Source: Bacteroidota bacterium | GTDB lineage: Bacteria; Bacteroidota; Ignavibacteria; Ignavibacteriales; Ignavibacteriaceae | Reading direction: 5' to 3' | Assembly (NCBI GenBank): GCA_021777835.1 | Contig: JAJYDC010000006.1 | Location: forward strand, 90,163 to 154,162 | DNA: 64,000 nt | Shown here: positions 63,246-64,000 of the stretch, piece by piece | Numbering within the stretch: the stretch's first letter is position 1 | How the letters are laid out: every line of letters begins with the position of its first letter | Made by a program: the position numbers and the translations under genes | Notes under the pieces: model-generated | Seen by the model: the letters and a program-made list of their open reading frames with translations, nothing else | Told to the model about the DNA's origin: nothing | Databases searched by the model: none

Positions 63246-64000
63246 CTAATACAACCTTAAGATGTGATTGATTTTATTTTTCACTGTTTTCTCAAGGACA
63301 AAAGGGTCAAGAGACATAAAGATTTTTGTGAGTTCTTTTTTCTTTGTAGACTTGATCTGATCAGAAGCCAACAGTCTCTGATAAGGAGTCATAGGAGAAG
63401 AGAACTTTTTTATGATCTTAGAGCCGTCTCTTTTCTTTTCAATCAGCTTGAATGCAGGAAGGAAGAAGTTCAGATAAAATCTCCATTGGCTCAGGTAAAG
63501 ATCATTAAGCATGCTTACAGTTTCAATATTATCAAATCTCTGGTATCCGATAAACTGTCTAACATGAGTCCAGTTTTTCTCCTCAATATGAGCATTATCA
63601 TTTTTCTTATATTCTCTTGAACGGGTATACTGAACAGGGTTTTTCTTGTTTGTAAAATATTCGAGCAGCATATAGTTAAGTAGCTCACCGCCATTATCAC
63701 AGTCAAACCCAAGTACATCGAAAGGAAGTGCCTCTGTGATGCTCTTTATGGCATCAAAGACGCCTTGCCTGCCCTTTCCCCATACGGCTCTTTGTTCTGT
63801 CCAACCTGTGGCAATATCAACGACATTTAGGGTAAGTGCAAACTGACCACTGGCCGAACTGCCACAGTGCGCAACAGTATCTGCCTCAATAAATCCCGGT
63901 TTAGATTCGTCCCATTGATTCAGTTTAATGGGAACTTGTTTCTTGAGCAAAGAACCGGGCTTAGTGGTACAAAGGCCAAATTTCTTATACTTTGATTTAA
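63246..64000 (-). CDS. ISNCY-like transposase with integrase core, N-terminus outside window
   Basis: The frame is open to the window edge (the track begins at a TTG at 63950, but SKYKKFGLCTTKPGSLLKKQ continues upstream), so the gene is partial at its 5' end. The visible 251 residues hold an RNase-H-like integrase core: GFIEADTVAHCGSS (first Asp), LGFDCDNGGEL (second Asp), and the KNDNAHIEEKNWTHVR region with the Glu. This pattern is that of ISNCY/integrase-catalytic transposases. A typical long C-terminal helical part is present, ending DPFVLEKTVKNKI. Confidence 0.85.
   Translation of the reverse strand, partial: KSKYKKFGLCTTKPGSLLKKQVPIKLNQWDESKPGFIEADTVAHCGSSASGQFALTLNVVDIATGWTEQRAVWGKGRQGVFDAIKSITEALPFDVLGFDCDNGGELLNYMLLEYFTNKKNPVQYTRSREYKKNDNAHIEEKNWTHVRQFIGYQRFDNIETVSMLNDLYLSQWRFYLNFFLPAFKLIEKKRDGSKIIKKFSSPMTPYQRLLASDQIKSTKKKELTKIFMSLDPFVLEKTVKNKINHILRLY

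Noticed and set aside
63264-63620. 118-residue plus-strand ORF over the ISNCY-like transposase
   Set aside because: Antisense shadow of the integrase-core gene.
1-64000. CRISPR array, rRNA or tRNA genes
   Set aside because: No regularly spaced direct repeats of 25-40 bp and no recognisable tRNA or rRNA sequence were seen by eye; a tRNAscan-SE or CRISPR search would decide.

Overview
The window reads as a chromosomal segment of a low-GC, Gram-negative bacterium of the Bacteroidota/Chlorobi (FCB) assemblage, most like the Ignavibacteria. The evidence is two secreted proteins ending in type IX secretion (T9SS type A) sorting domains with PNPF-type motifs, a lipid A gene trio (lpxB, a DUF374-type acyltransferase, lpxK), LPS and nucleotide-sugar genes, a hydrophilic MORN-repeat/TonB_C protein and a pyruvate phosphate dikinase. 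TTG start codons are common. No rRNA, tRNA or CRISPR array was recognised by eye.

Layout. 1-2.75 kb (minus): the end of a surface-polysaccharide cluster (partial GT2, CgeB-like glycosyltransferase, Wzx-like flippase). 3-5.2 kb (plus): WaaE-like glycosyltransferase, NAD kinase, CxxS thioredoxin-like protein. 5.3-7.7 kb: Raf-kinase-inhibitor-like protein, hemL, a relic of an outer-membrane barrel gene and a clear terminator. 8-13.5 kb: a T9SS subtilase, a YfiT/DinB-type protein, hemH and tpiA. 13.6-22.5 kb: a glycosidase-like ectodomain fused to a polytopic membrane domain, SMC, a second T9SS protein and a HAD phosphatase, tightly packed. 22.6-33.2 kb: ICMT-like methyltransferase, lipid A genes, ppdK, queA, ispD, a methyltransferase-like protein, plsY and gpsA. 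33.4-38.7 kb: a metal-homeostasis island (DtxR/MntR-type regulator behind a 32-bp palindrome, Nramp transporter, universal stress protein, convergent VIT1/CCC1-type transporter, and a candidate 35-residue membrane microprotein divergent from the regulator). 38.8-41.8 kb: trhO, MORN/TonB_C protein, pdxB.

42-45.9 kb (minus) is the most unusual locus: a compact four-gene operon of two D-Ala-D-Ala-ligase-type ATP-grasp enzymes, a GNAT acetyltransferase and a lysine 2,3-aminomutase. The sequence predicts beta-lysine formation coupled to amide-bond formation and N-acetylation, so an undescribed small peptide-like metabolite or compatible solute is plausible. 46-49.7 kb: recG and dgt, divergent. 49.8-54.7 kb: nucleotide-sugar genes (rfbA, rfbC, DegT-family aminotransferase, fcl, gmd). 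54.7-61.3 kb: EamA permease, dCMP-deaminase family, GNAT, DinB, prolyl oligopeptidase, pruA. 61.4-64 kb: an accessory end with an 11-bp tandem repeat, a complete IS4-family insertion sequence with terminal inverted repeats, and a second transposase (ISNCY-like) cut by the window edge.

All calls come from reading motifs and gene order; no database search was run.
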